Assembly: GCA_023653785.1 (NCBI GenBank)
Contig: JAMKCH010012406.1
Location: 1-64,000 of the forward strand
Source: Ophioderma brevispina
Taxonomy: Eukaryota > Echinodermata > Ophiuroidea > Amphilepidida > Ophiodermatidae
DNA: 64,000 bases
Reading direction: 5' to 3'
Numbering within the stretch: position 1 is the stretch's first letter; every line of letters begins with the position of its first letter. This document shows, piece by piece, positions 1 through 12,039 of this stretch. Made by a program: the position numbers and the translations under genes. Under the pieces are notes generated by a model that worked only from the letters and a program-made list of their open reading frames with translations, did not search any database and had not been told where the DNA came from.

Positions 1-322
1 ACTGCAAGAGAAAGAAATGAACACCTTTGTCGGTTTGCCTGAATTAGCGGGAAATGCGTTCTTCGTGCGCTTCTCTGGACGCATGCGTTTACACCCTCAT
101 GCACACCTTTCTTGCGTTTAGATTCACGCACGAACACGATTTTTCCTCGCGAATCCAGACAACAAAAAAACTACACGCTCAGGTGTCTGATGAATGCCGT
201 TAGGAATGGAACTGCCAGTAACAACAGATGAAATTAAATGTTTTAGCGAAATATGCTAAAACATATAGGCCTACTTTGTTTTAGTATCGAGCACCCTACA
301 GCTGGAATTGAAATATACTTAT
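1..322. other. no gene seen
   Basis: AT-rich non-coding sequence. I see no reading frame, repeat or RNA that can be supported. Confidence 0.6.
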
Positions 323-417
323 GTTATATATATATATCTATATATTATATATATATATATATAGGATATATAGATAGTGTGTGTGTGTGTGTGGGGTGTG
401 TGTGTGTGTGGTGTGGT
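323..417. repeat. (TA)n then (GT)n microsatellite
   Basis: An interrupted TA run (about 323-373) passes directly into a GT run (about 376-417). It is a compound dinucleotide microsatellite, and short open frames across it have no coding meaning. Confidence 0.9.
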
Positions 418-544
418 ACTTATAAGAGATAACCATTGTGGGAGTATTTTAAGTATAAAGAGACATTCTGACTGTATTTTTTACACTATGGGTGTATTTT
501 TCTTCATTGTGGGAGTATTTTACTGGGTTTACTATGTTACGAAG

Positions 545-1340
545 TACCTGGGTCACAATGGACCGCAGCCGTACTTTCAATAAAACTACACCAGCAGTCG
601 ATGCCAAGACGCAGGCTCGTGTCAACCTCCTCAGAAGGATCGCAGGAACTGGATGGGTGCATCCTTGGACACCTTACATACATCACTGTTGCTTGGCATA
701 CTCCACCGCTGAATACGCTGCACAGTATGGAGTCACAGCGTACCTTCACACAAGATTGATGTCGGTTGAATGATCAATAGACTGGTAGTGGTTGCCTTTT
801 GGGCGACGCCGGAATACCTCCAATCTCTGCTTGAATAGCTCCTGCAAACCTAGGAGGAACTTTCAGATCATCAAGTTCACCAAGAAATGTATGAACCGTA
901 GCCTAATTCCACCACCAACACCCTTTGATTTGAGGATCAGAGAATTCCACGGAATCACTTTGCTACCCAATCCATGGCACTGCAGTCACAGTATCCCTAT
1001 TGACCATCCTGGATCAATGACAGATGGGATGAGCCAATGGTTTTTCATCCTCTACTTTGAACCTAAATTGCCGTTTGTGACAGCCATCTAGTTTTTTAAG
1101 CCCAAGGCTTGTGACTGATAGGAAACATGGGTCAACCTCAACACTCAGAACTGGCGTTGGTCGTAACTACAAAGAACTTCCTTCACAAGATCGAAGTAGA
1201 ATCTTCACCAAACTGCGATTGTGGAGAAGCCACAAACCATTAGCCACATCTAGATGACTGTGAGGTCTTCAAGTCCCCAGAGGAATTCCAGGCCCGATCA
1301 ACCTGGATGATGAAACTATCAGCTGGTTAATGACGGATCT
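545..1340 (+). pseudogene. 3' end of a non-LTR retrotransposon (RT C-terminus)
   Basis: This is a 5'-truncated remnant of a jockey/RTE-like reverse transcriptase ORF. Visible pieces are VTMDRSRTF near 557, ARVNLLRRIAGTGW near 612-655, and AYSTAEYAA near 700, a hallmark of the region downstream of the catalytic palm in these LINEs. CDCGEATN near 1,220 resembles the C-terminal Cys/His motif that ends such proteins. The frame is broken by a stop after 773 and by several shifts. No YADD palm or endonuclease is present, so only the 3' part was inserted or kept. A short (ACGA)n run near 1,360 may be the element tail. The fragment at 62,452-63,228 shares the S-A-E-Y-A-A and N-L-L/R-G-x-x-W patterns and is probably a relative. 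Confidence 0.75.
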
Positions 1341-3545
1341 TCCACTGTCGATTTGGACTGCACGAACGAACGAACGTGTGTTACGAATTGTCCTATAACG
1401 GAATAAACTGTAATTTTTTTTCTTTCTAGTATTAGGTTTTATCCGTAAAAGGTAGAAAAGGATTTTTCTAGTTTTAGTTAAACTATATAGGCCTGCGGTG
1501 CAAATCATCCTGGCTAAGAAAAGTGAGAAAATCTAGGAAAAAAAATTAAAAAACAACTGATTTTTTTAAAAAGTGTCTTTTTAAGAGAAAAAATCTCAAA
1601 ACTATATAGGTTTGAAATTCTTTATTATTCGTTGAAAAAGTGTATTTTGTCTGAAAAAATGTCTAAAAAAGGTCTTTTTAAGCGATTTTTCAGAAACCCC
1701 ACAATGTAGCCTTTGCAAAGATGTATGTTGTGTGTGTGTTTGTTTGTGTGTTGTGTGTGTCTTAGCAAGTCTTTTGAATAGAAGGGCCTATGGGGGATAT
1801 GATTTTGTGTGACCACCGCAGGAACCGATGTAGATTTTTTATGAAATGTATAAAATATAAGTATCGTTGTTGTCCTTGTAAGGTGACTTCTCAAGATGAT
1901 CCCTGTAATTTTCTGTAGCTGTAAGAAATTAATTTGTAATTTTAAATGATGGTGAATGCGCCTAGGCGCGAATCCTTCAAAGACAAACTTTGTTTTTCGA
2001 CAGGATACATCTGCCACAGATAGCCGTCAGCAATGAACTCCAAAGAAATCGTTAGGGGACATTAAAGATTCTAGGTTTTTCCACCTTCAAGATTAAACAC
2101 CTGCTTAAATTCAGTTATCATGTAACCGCTGTCATGTTTATAAATAAAAGGTAAAATGAAATTGTGGTAAGTCATTTAAGGTCCGCAAAAACATTAAATC
2201 GGTCAAACGCCAATCTTGGCAGAAAATCGTTGACCCGGTCTAGGCGTATGAGTTTACGGACAGTCAGTTCTGTATCCTGGTTGGTTTATAACGTAAATTC
2301 GTTCCGCATGCCTCCTTGATGTGACGCCGCAGAAAAAAGTCGATTGTTTGTGTGAAAAAAGTAGATTTTTATATCCTTTCGATAATACGAAAGGATATAA
2401 AATGTGGACATTTGTATTTTCGCTTATAAATCAGAGAAGCACAAATATTAAACTTATAAAATTGTAGGAAAATCACCAAATAGGTAAAAAGATAGTATTA
2501 AGAAATTGTCATACTTTCTCCGGCTATTAAATTGACATGGAGAAAAGTTGACTTACAATGTAAATATACCACTGAAAAGGAAGATTGTGTTACGCACAGT
2601 ACTGAATGAATAAAGGATAAATAATATAGTACCATTCTGAGGTCCAAGCAGAAAAAACTTACAGGTCATAGTGCACAATATAGCGCTTTAAAATCTGCGG
2701 ACATTGTGCAAGGGAAAGGCTCTTATGATCTCAAGTTTGACATTTTATACGCAACTATAGAAAATCCAGAATCAGAATCAAATGTTCTAATAAATGCACA
2801 ATATTTCAAATCAACATTTGCAGGTATTTTGGCATAGCCATATCGGTAACGCTCAGATATTATTATGGTATCCGTTTTGTGATTGAAAAAAAAAAAATAT
2901 TTTAAGTCTCGTATAATTAGAGAAAAGTTTGGAATTTCCAGGTATGGTGCAAGCTAGAAAGATTTCAACATGTGGGAGTTTCCAATTAGAGAAAAGGTAT
3001 TGTTTTTAGCCTCTGACGGGTATCTATCGTGTCATATCACAAGGGCGGAACAGCATTATTTTAAGTAGAAAACGAGGGGCGCAGCCGAGCTTTACTACCC
3101 CCTCCCCATTACGCTAAAATAGTTGCTGACGCCACCCCACGCTGGACACACAACTATGACACGCCATCTCCTCCTAGATACACGGGCCAGAGCGCTTAAA
3201 ACAATACCTTTATTCTCATTCTTTAAAACTTTCTTCAAATAAGAATCGAGCCCCCTGCTGAGTGTATAAAATTATTATAGATTTTACCAAACGACTTACC
3301 GACTTAACCCCGACTTTTTAAATCGATAGTCCATTGTTACTATGAGCCTTCCATTGGCCCGAGCAGTGCGTTTGCGTAGCGCGTTGACGCGTATGCGCTA
3401 CCGTGTATATCGTCCAATATCACACGGCAAGGAGCAAGGAACCAATGAAAATGCGCAAACAATCTCAAGTGTTTTAAGATGTGATCAATTGGTGATTAAT
3501 GATCTAAAAAATGTGGGGCAACAAGCGGCGAAATGATTAATAGTG
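1341..3545. other. no gene seen
   Basis: About 2.2 kb of AT-rich DNA. Two open frames (1,625-2,017 minus, 3,342-3,536 plus) match nothing I recognise and are no longer than expected by chance. The only structured element is the perfect palindrome at 2,367-2,402. Confidence 0.5.
2367..2402. repeat. perfect 15-bp palindrome with 6-nt loop
   Basis: TTTTATATCCTTTCG at 2,367-2,381 is followed by a 6-nt loop and its exact reverse complement at 2,388-2,402. It could extrude as a cruciform or mark a small foldback insertion. No U-tract or gene nearby suggests a terminator role. Confidence 0.85.
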
Positions 3546-4784
3546 CTCACAGACAGACTATTTGCCTGTAGTTTGATCTGCAGAGTTGCTCACAGAAGAC
3601 TATTTGCCTGTAGTTTGATCTGCATGAGTACTCACAGGAAGACTATTTGCCTGTAGTTTGATCTGCAATTGCTCACAGGAACGACTATTTGCCTGTGTTT
3701 TGATCTGGCAGAGTTGCCTCACCGGACGCTATTTGCCTGTAGTTTGATCTTCAGAGTTGCTCACAGGAAGACTATTTGCCTGTAGTTTGAATCTGCAGAG
3801 TTGCCTCCAGGAAAGACTAATTTGCCGGTAGTTTGATCTGCAGAGTTTGCTCACTGGAACGACTATTTGCCTGTATTTGATCTGCAAGTTGCTCACAGGA
3901 ACGACTTATGTTGCTTATTTTGATTCTGCAGAGTGCTCACAGGAAAAACTATTGGCCTGTAATTTTGACTGCAGAGTTGCTCACAGGAAGACTATTTGCC
4001 TGTAGTTGATCTGCAGAGTTGCTCCCTGAAAGACTATTTTGCCCTGTAGTTTGAATCTGCAGAGTTACTCACAGGAAAAACTATTTGCCTGTATTGATTT
4101 GCGAGTTGCTCATAGGAAGACATTTGCCTGTAGTTTTTAAATCTGTCAGAGTTGTTCCCAGGAAGACTATTTGCTGTAGTTTTGATCCTGCAGAGTTTGT
4201 TCACAGGAAAGACTATTTGCCTGTAGTTTGATCTGCCGAGTTGCTCACAGGAACAACTAATTTGCCTGTTTTGGAGCTGGCAGAGTTGCTCACAGGAAAG
4301 ACTATTTGCCTGTAGTTGATCTGCATGAGTTTCTCACTCACTGGAAAGACTATTTGCCTGTAGTTGATCTGTGCAAGAGGTACTCACAGGAAATACATTG
4401 GCCTGTATTTTGATCCGGCAGAAGTTGCTCACAGGAAAGACTATTTGCCTGTAGTTTATCTGGCAGAGTTGCTCACCGAAATGACTATTTGCCTTAGTTT
4501 TGATCTGCAGAGTTGGTCACAGGGAAAGACTATTTGCCTGTAGTTTGAAATCCGCAGAGTTGCTCACAACGAAAGACTAGTTTGTCTGTAGTTTGATCTG
4601 CAGAGTTTCTCACAGGAAATACTATTTGCCTGTATGTTGATCGGCAGAGTGTGCTCACATGAAGATATTTTGCCTGTAGTTTGATCGGCAGAGTTGCTCA
4701 CAGAAAGACATTTGCCTGTAGTTGAATCTGTCAGAGTTTGCTCCCAGGACAGACTATTTGCCTGGAGTTTGACCTGCATAGTTT
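3546..4784. repeat. 43-bp tandem satellite, about 29 copies
   Basis: The unit contains GCTCACAGGA, CTATTTGCCTGTAG and TTTGATCTGCAGAG in head-to-tail order. Spacing is about 43 bp, varying by a few bases from copy to copy through indels. Each unit holds a short dyad (ACAGG...CCTGT) and a CTGCAG palindrome. Units differ mostly by single-base gains and losses. There is no leader, no unique spacer and no cas gene, so this is a eukaryotic minisatellite. Open frames reading through it are artefacts of the repeat. Confidence 0.95.
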
Positions 4785-5912
4785 CGTAGATCTGAGCAGT
4801 AGTACTACCAGAATTTACAATTATAGGTTTTTATACCAAATAAAGGCTTAAAGCTATTTTTTTTTAATTTTTTAGTTTTTTAAATACTTTTTTGAAGTTA
4901 AAAGAGCTTCGGTTTTTGAATCAAAAAAGGATTCCTGTTGTGGGTCCTAAAAGTGGACATTTACGACCACGGACTTTGTGGAGATACTTGGATTGCGATG
5001 CTGCAGATAGTGTATCGTTTGAGGGAGCCCATATATAACCCATCGTTTACTGAACTGCCTGTTATTTTCAGGCTGCTCCGAAAAAAGGAAATCAATTTAC
5101 GAAGAAGATTCCCCCTTGCATTTATTATCCTGAATATTACATGTGCGAGACTTCTTTTGAAATCTTCCAACTTCTTCCTGGTTACACGTCTGATACAAAA
5201 TGTCACAGATCATATTAGGCAGAACTCCCCATCCGAGGAGTGGAGCATATTCCCCTTCCATAAAACTATTGAGAAATAAGGCAATACCATTTTAATCACG
5301 CACCTATTGATGGCTCTAATGCCCCTGGCATATGTTTCCATGCTTTGCAGGCCTTCGGAATAGCAAGTTCAATAAATTCCACTCAGGCCGAGCTGTTTGG
5401 TGTCGCCCGAGTAGCATGAGCCACTTGCACCTAGACCCACATAGGTATTTTGTGGGTGTTTTATATTTATACCCACTAGCAACTGCCTAGATCCCAGTGT
5501 GCACACAGACCCAAAGGAGTCATACAATTTAATTTTGTAATTGAATCTTTTCTCTAGACCAGGGTCCCCTTCAATGCTAAAGCACTGATTCAAACCTGTG
5601 CAAACACAATGTTTCAAATAATTGTAGATAAATGTCATAAAAAAATAGCAGTTGTCGGTTTTAGCAGACAGCCCTAAACAGGGCAACGCTTATTTGAATT
5701 CTGTACATAAAATCGCCGCATCAACAAAGGGACATGAGCATATTTGTCATTCTGACAATCATTTTTGTGTGTATTGATTGTGGTCATCATTGTAATTGTT
5801 GTGGGCATACAAATTCTTGAACCATCATTTTATCATCAAAAAAAATTGTGCATTATGTGGAAATTCACATAATTTGGCGCACAGGGCAATCTGTTTGTGT
5901 TTAAAAAAAGAC

Positions 5913-5951
<39 letters not shown>

Positions 5952-6065
5952 TGATTTTTTAATGTTTAAGGTTGAATTATGGTATTTCTTTTATGAAAGA
6001 AAATGAACAGAGACAAGTAACTATAAAAAATGGACTGAGGATCTGAAGAAAAATTCAGTACTTAC
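4785..6065. other. no gene seen; putative intron downstream of the GPCR exon
   Basis: AT-rich sequence with a poly-T tract near 4,857 and a poly-A tract at about 5,920-5,946. A 113-codon open frame (4,938-5,279, +) is not recognised. The GPCR gene reads leftward, so this should be intron. I could not find the following exon (end of TM6 plus TM7) here. Confidence 0.45.
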
Positions 6066-6399
6066 CGTAATAATTAAGAAGGCGAATTGGAAAGTAGCAT
6101 ACGGCGGATATTAGCACCACGAAAGCAACATCCGGGCTACTTTCTTCTCGAATCCAGCGTGTTCCATGGTTTTGTTTACTTACCCGCCATTTGGTCCGAA
6201 GAGTTGATGTTGATATCTCGTGATCCGGAGCAGGGTCATATGCCTTAGAATTAGATGGCTCATCGGATGGAATCGCAGACCATAACCTCTGACAGACGAG
6301 AGCGTTGCCAACTGCTATAACGGCGAGAGGCCAAATGTAGGTCAAGGTTGTTATGATGATGTAATATACCTTTTGCCAATTAATGTAATGCCAGCCTTC
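6066..6399 (-). CDS. rhodopsin-family GPCR, internal exon (TM5-ICL3-TM6)
   Basis: This is a host-gene exon of about 111 codons. On the minus strand it follows a pyrimidine-rich acceptor ending CCGCAG (6,405-6,400). It ends at a canonical donor GTAAGTA beginning at 6,065, giving phase 0 in and phase 1 out. It starts in the second extracellular loop. TM5 follows as YYIIITTLTYIWPLAVIAVG, with the conserved Pro, then QRLW. A polar third intracellular loop of about 45 residues leads to TM6, AFVVLISAVCYFPIRLLNYY, which keeps the Cys-x-x-Pro kink motif. The pattern is that of class A neuropeptide receptors (orexin/NPFF/allatotropin-like), which couple ligand binding to G proteins at the plasma membrane. 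Subfamily and ligand are inference. TM1-4 exons (expected at higher coordinates) and the TM7 exon (lower) were not found in the window. Confidence 0.75.
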
Positions 6400-6694
6400 C
6401 TGCGGACAAAAGATTAATGGATTTGACATTAATTGAACGTCAATATACAGATTTACCGAAGCGCTGGTGTTATTATTTACAAAGTAACCTTGATAGGTAC
6501 AATTTTCAATGGAAACTTTAACTTTTATCGCGATAAATGTTCCTGAATAACCATGATTCTATCAGGTGAATTAATTTACATTTTCCTTTAAACGATTTTG
6601 CAATTTTATCTCAGCACCATGACGCCCATGCAGTCTCCAGTGCATTCTTTGAATGCAGTTAACCATGTGATGGGAATGGTAAGATAAACGATTT

Positions 6695-6850
6695 TACGGT
6701 AGGACGTTCATATAGAAGTCCCATTCATGCAAAGGAGGTATGCCATCATTCCGTCAAGCACTACTGTACAACGCCATACAGGCATGACGGAATCAATTGT
6801 AATACCCATTTGACATCAATGGGACTTCTATATGAAACGTTCTATACCGA
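6695..6850. mobile_element. foldback MITE, about 155 bp
   Basis: Nearly the whole segment is palindromic. The outer arm CATATAGAAGTCCCATT (6,709-6,725) pairs exactly with AATGGGACTTCTATATG (6,819-6,835). An inner arm around ATTCCGTCA (about 6,748) pairs with TGACGGAAT (about 6,784). Flanking arm sequence matches less well. The size and shape suggest a small non-autonomous foldback element. No target duplication is clear. Confidence 0.65.
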
Positions 6851-7091
6851 TTTTACCAGATGCAAGGTAGTATACTGATTGACTTTGCTTTTTCAGATGT
6901 TGAGTGTAACGTCAAAAAGATTTTAGCTTATTTCGAAGCATTAATATAGAGTTTGTGAAATCTAACCTTCTGTCGCCGAATTTTCGAGATGATAAGTTTG
7001 AATGGCTGGTTATTCGTTTATACATAACGGAAATAGGGTACTTGTGCAAGAGGTTAATAGGTTAATTTAGCTTGACCTTTCCTCAGAACAA

Positions 7092-7174
7092 CAAGCATGC
7101 GGAGAATACAAAAGCATCACATGCAGAAATGGTCAGGTAAACCAGGTGCACGTATTGTATTCTCCGCATGCTTG
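7092..7174. repeat. perfect 19-bp inverted repeat, 45-nt loop
   Basis: CAAGCATGCGGAGAATACA at 7,092-7,110 and its exact reverse complement at 7,156-7,174. Perfect arms in a region otherwise full of small indels suggest recent origin or a tiny foldback insertion. Confidence 0.85.
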
Positions 7175-8956
7175 GATGATCTGCGAAGACACACAAAATT
7201 CCATTAGATATAATTTTCCTTCTGTAAAAAGACTTAATATTCCGTCATAATGAAAAATGAATAAGATTTTTTGTTCACTTTTCGAATGTATTTAGTCTTC
7301 AGGTTGCCAATGCCACGCTTTCTGCCACGCTTGCCTAAAATAATTTCAAATGGCGCTGTCACTACATTCAATTAAACAGCCGGTTTATTGTTGAGGTTGT
7401 GATTCATTTTTAACCTAAAAATTATGTTAAGAGTCGTCAATCATAAATGCCATCAATTTTGGTAATAGGAATTAATGACTTTTAGAATAAGTTGCGTTGG
7501 TCTGATGCTGAAGCAAATATTTTTGGAAAAGTGTAAAAATTATACAGACTATCCTTCACTGTTAAGCTATTCCTGCAAAAGTAAACAGATTTTGACCTTC
7601 GGGATAAATGACTTAATGACCTCTAAGAATAAGTTGGATCGGTATGATGTAGCACAATGTAACATGACTAAGCGTTTGAACGTTCTACAAGTATTCATAT
7701 TGCTATTTAATACTACCAGTTGTTCACATGTTTGAGCATTTAGAAATGTATTCTTTTTACAAAACTAATACAAAAATTACTGTGTCAAGTTGATTATTCA
7801 TCGGTAGCCCCGCTGTTTCTTTTCCTCGTCTTTATGGCCACGAGTTTATCCAATACCTGAATAACATGTAATAAGATGCGTGATTAAATATTTCACTCTT
7901 TTTGTTTTCGAAAATATTACCCTTTTCTGACCTAGGAGGATTGATTACTCACTGTCACGACTTCAGTTGCGTAACGGAATTTTGCTTAACGGGAAGAATA
8001 CAAATTAGCAAAATTAAAAGCGAGTATGCTTTTTTTAATATAGGTAATAAAACAAATAATTTACACTGCAGTGTACAAACACTGAAGGTTGAAAATCAAC
8101 AAATAATTCAGGCAGGGGAATTGTCTCTCTAATATGAAATGAATTTATTTAACTTATTTAGTGGCTAATACATTGGTTATATTCAATAAAAGGTCAATTT
8201 TTAGGATTGTTTGATGCTTTCGGAAAACCACGAGCTAGCCTATTTAAGAATTTTAGTAGCATGAATCTGGACGGCAACACGATGCTGCAACATGAATAAA
8301 TAAGACGTGCCAGTGTTTTCATGGCGTCCTGTGAGTATTCTTGCGAAGGGAAAACGCCATTTTCATGTGTAATTTTCACATCAGTAATAGACGATCTAAA
8401 GGGGAGGAGGGTCTTTTTTCTCTCAATTTGCCTTTGATCGGTGGTAGAACACACCTCCAAGAACGTTTCAAGGTTGATTGAGTCAACCCTTTCGGCCGGG
8501 GGGAGAAAATCACGTGCACGACACAAAATGAAAAAAAAATCATCTTTTTTTTTCATTTTCATTCATTCATTTCATCATTCCGATGTAATTATAATACATT
8601 CGTAAGAATTCCCAATATGAAAAAAATGGGGTGCTTCTTTCTGGAAACGTCTCTTGTTTATTTAAGGAAGCCGCATGTTTTTATATACGCCTATCGTTCT
8701 GCTTCTGCCACAAGCCTGCTGAACTTCGCTCGTTTCCTTTGTGTGCTAACCGAAGTCGCAAGGATGAGGCTTGTGGCAAAAATGTCTGAAATACGTGATT
8801 TATTTTCGTTGGGTTCTGTTTCGGTAGTGCGTGCAATAAAGATGGCAAGATTCATGATTGCTGAACAATCGTGTAGATTTGTTGGAATAAATCTGCGTGA
8901 ATAATATAATGACCATGAAAACCAGCTGTACCTCTTATTTAGTGATATTTCAATAT

Positions 8957-9216
8957 ACGTATATATATATATCTATATATATATACTATATATATATATC
9001 TAGTAATGATATATATATATAGATATATATATAGAATCATAGTGCACAATGGTCCGACACATACCGCATTGAGTATTTTTTTAATAAATGGCCGTTAGGC
9101 CTATCAGAAGACAAGTCAATTGGAAAGAAGAAGCTCAAGTCAGAAGAAAGCCTCTCAAAGAGCACTCCTGCCGGGATCGATATATATATATATATTATAT
9201 ATATATATAATATATA
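8957..9216. repeat. TA-rich microsatellites bracketing a short unique segment
   Basis: Interrupted TA runs occupy about 8,957-9,031 and 9,180-9,216, with about 145 bp of unique sequence between. The second run abuts the MITE that begins at 9,217. Confidence 0.85.
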
Positions 9217-9861
9217 ATCGTCGCCCACATCACATACTGTCGTATTTTACAAAACACGTGTTCCGAGAAATCGCCCAATTCAAAATCACGCGACATTTCA
9301 GTGTCTAGTACGGTAAAAAGAAACATAAAAGAAAAATCTAGACGTTACTGGCTTTGAAAAAACATGTTAACGTTCATTTCACACATAAATCAACTTTAAA
9401 ACTGCAATTATATTACATCTTACTTAGGCTACAAAGTTATAAGTCCGTATGTGAAATCACAAATAATGTATATTGCCAAAATACGACGCATATACACCTT
9501 TGTTTTTCAATGTGCGTAAAATAGATCACTATATGAAAAGCTGTTTACGAAAGAACGATGGAAATACGTCAAATAGGTCTTTATGTGCAAATCCTTTATT
9601 TTAGGATCGGCAAAACAGAACGCATATGTCAACACGGTAAATGAATGGCGATTTTAAAAATACGACAGTATGTGAAATTCGGATATGATGAATTTTCAGG
9701 AAAATGACAAAATCTGTAATTAAAAACTAATTAATTAGGCATCCTCGCATTTTGAAACTTTGTGGATGGAAAGATCATGGAAACAAAGTAAGTAGGCGGA
9801 ATTTAGCAAAAACCAAAAATGGTGAAACTACGGACAGTATGTGATGCGGGGACGACGATAT
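9217..9861. mobile_element. MITE with TCGTCGCCC... TIRs, copy 1
   Basis: Left end ATCGTCGCCCACATCACATA (9,217 onward) is inverted at the right end, TATGTGATGCGGGGACGACG (about 9,838-9,857) followed by ATAT. The 645-bp body has no coding capacity. A related but shorter copy lies at 35,265-35,759; both share GATTTTTAAAATACGACAGT-like and GTATGTGA-like internal pieces. TA at the edges fits a Tc1/mariner-type target, but the superfamily is inference because no transposase is present. Confidence 0.8.
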
Positions 9862-12039
9862 GAGTCTGTGTGTGATGTGTGTGGTTCCGATAGAATAATG
9901 CCAATATATCCTACGTTTGCACAGTTATTCATATTCCAAGTCGTCCAATCCAATTTTTTCGATACTAATATGACCGTTTTGTGTGGTACAGAGAGCGATA
10001 AAACACCTAACCGACTTGAACTTTAGTCCATATTGCCAGTAGAGATTGCCATCTACCAAGGCTTAAGGCGACCAATTGATTCCATATTATGGTTCACTCT
10101 AGGTTTGACATTAAATATTAGGATTTATATAAATTAGGGACTAGAAGCGATTGCTTTATTGTTATTATAATTGTCTTGGTGATTGAAATGTCAGACCTAG
10201 AGCACTGAAAGCTTATAAAGATTACCTTACTTTTGCCATGATATTAACCGTAGTTTGCTGTACAAGCAAAATCATAGGGAGAACTTATATAACTCAACAA
10301 TATAGACATTTCTGACCAACAACGATGTACATGTACTTGTGTTATTGAGTTCTTTAGCGCTTGTGTGTGAGTCTACTATGTACCAGACGTGTTTGGTATC
10401 TTTCAGTTTTGGAGGTATGCATGTCTTTGTCTTCAGCTGAAGGGTAATATACACAAACTATGTTATGTTTGGATGGCAGATAAATGTCAAATGTCAATGT
10501 CCAAATATCCAACCAGTCAAGTATTTGCTCCTGAGTCTTAACCAGCATCATTACACACATGTTAACCCATTCATACGCTTCGTTTTGTTGGTAATCATCA
10601 CAAAGAGTGGATGATAATAATAAATATGATATGAATAGGTATCCCGTACATGAAGCCCATATGCCATAGTAATCTAATCTATTTTGGGAAAACCGTATGA
10701 CCATTGCAAATTATACTTTTAGCTATTTTGGTGAACGACGAGTAAATGGGCAATTCACATCATTTACAGAGTTGCATGTATTATTCAGAAAAGTTGATTT
10801 GAAGGAGAATGGGTGTATCGTTGAAAAGTTGCCATAACAAAGTGCGATTTTGGCCTACATTTGTTAAAGCCTTTTTACCAAATTCAAGAAGTAGAATGAA
10901 TAGAAATAGAAAGCAAAACGTTATTTTACTTGTTTATGCTCTACGTATATCAATTTATTGAAGCGGCCAGCAGCAGAATCCTGTCGCTCAATAGATGTCG
11001 ATAGGGAACTCAATTTAAAAGCTTAGTTTAACATTCAAATCAATAGGGAACACTGTTGTGTTGTTAAAGAAGGACAGATGATTTTATGAGGTTAGATACA
11101 ACAAGTGTAACGACTCTCATGTAACGTTGTGTCCAAAATTACCCAAAAAACATTAGCACCTGATGATCTGCTGACATGGGTATACTTGAACAAGTCGGTG
11201 GGGCGTCTGGGTTTATGTGCTACCGGTAGTTGTTTATTGTAAAATAAAGTTAAATACTCACCACACACACGCAGCAATGTGCACACACATGGATATTACA
11301 TACATGCTAACAGCAAGAGGAGAGAGACCACACATCCATTGTACGCAAGAACCTCAATATTTACGGCTCAAACATGATATTCATATTATAATGAATAAGT
11401 CTGGTACAAACACACCATATGATTGCCCACCATGAGCTAGCTACCATGGCCCTAATGTAAGGAAGGACACTTACACCATCTTATCTGTCAGTCACAAATA
11501 TGTGTGCTAGATCTCAAGGAATTAGGCTTACTTTTGTGAGGGCAACTAGAAGAAAATTTAAGCATATGTTTCATGGAACCAACATATGGAAACAACAAGT
11601 AGGGAAGTGTGAAACTGGCTAACTTTATGAATGGGTGACCAGAGGTGATTCAATTAATGTATTAACTAAGTCCCCAAGTGGACTATTAGAATAATTGGTG
11701 ACCAATTTGATTTGGCTATAACTGTTTTGCCTACTAGTAAATAGTGACCACTGACAATGACAAAAGTACAGGCTACACACCATTGAAATGCTTATCTGAC
11801 TATTTTACTTAGTCAGATATTATGTGTATCTTGGCAAGGTATAAAGGAGCAGACAGGGCTTACACACCATTGAAACTGCTATCTTACTATTTACCTATAG
11901 TATCTTATAGTGTCTCTTGGCAAGGTGTAATGAGCAGAGAGGGATACCAATTTTTTGACTAAAGAGCCCACCCATCCGTGGACAGGTATGACATGGGAGG
12001 CCTGAATTGTTTTGAACGCGAATTTTTAAAGCACAAGTC
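9862..12039. other. no gene seen
   Basis: AT-rich sequence. The longest open frame (10,354-10,704, -) is hydrophobic in its first third but matches no family I know and has no splice context that I can defend. A short tandem duplication at 11,772-11,945 is listed separately. Confidence 0.45.
11772..11945. repeat. two tandem units of about 86 bp
   Basis: Both units begin with GGCT(T)ACACACCATTGAAA and end near CTTGGCAAGGT(A/G)TAA followed by GAGCAGA. They diverge by substitutions and indels in the middle. Confidence 0.8.

Larger units (their letters stand above)
6400..8956. other. putative intron or intergenic DNA with two hairpins
   Basis: Non-coding apart from the two inverted repeats listed separately. 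Open frames at 8,194-8,562 (-) and 8,617-8,904 (+) are not recognised. The second overlaps a short inverted repeat GCCACAAGCCT/AGGCTTGTGGC (about 8,707 and 8,766). Confidence 0.45.

Noticed and set aside
1625..2017. 130-codon minus-strand ORF
   Set aside because: Spans a TG-rich run, shows no domain and no splice or start context; consistent with chance in AT-rich DNA.
3546..4784. CRISPR-like array
   Set aside because: Units are contiguous with no unique spacers, there are no cas genes, and the context is eukaryotic.
8194..8562. 122-codon minus-strand ORF considered as a lipid-transfer-like exon
   Set aside because: The resemblance was limited to a short Leu/Phe pattern; no conserved motif or splice sites support it.
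10354..10704. 116-codon minus-strand ORF considered as a GPCR exon
   Set aside because: Hydrophobic start, but no DRY, TM spacing or splice signals; not in the frame or style of the 6.1-kb exon.
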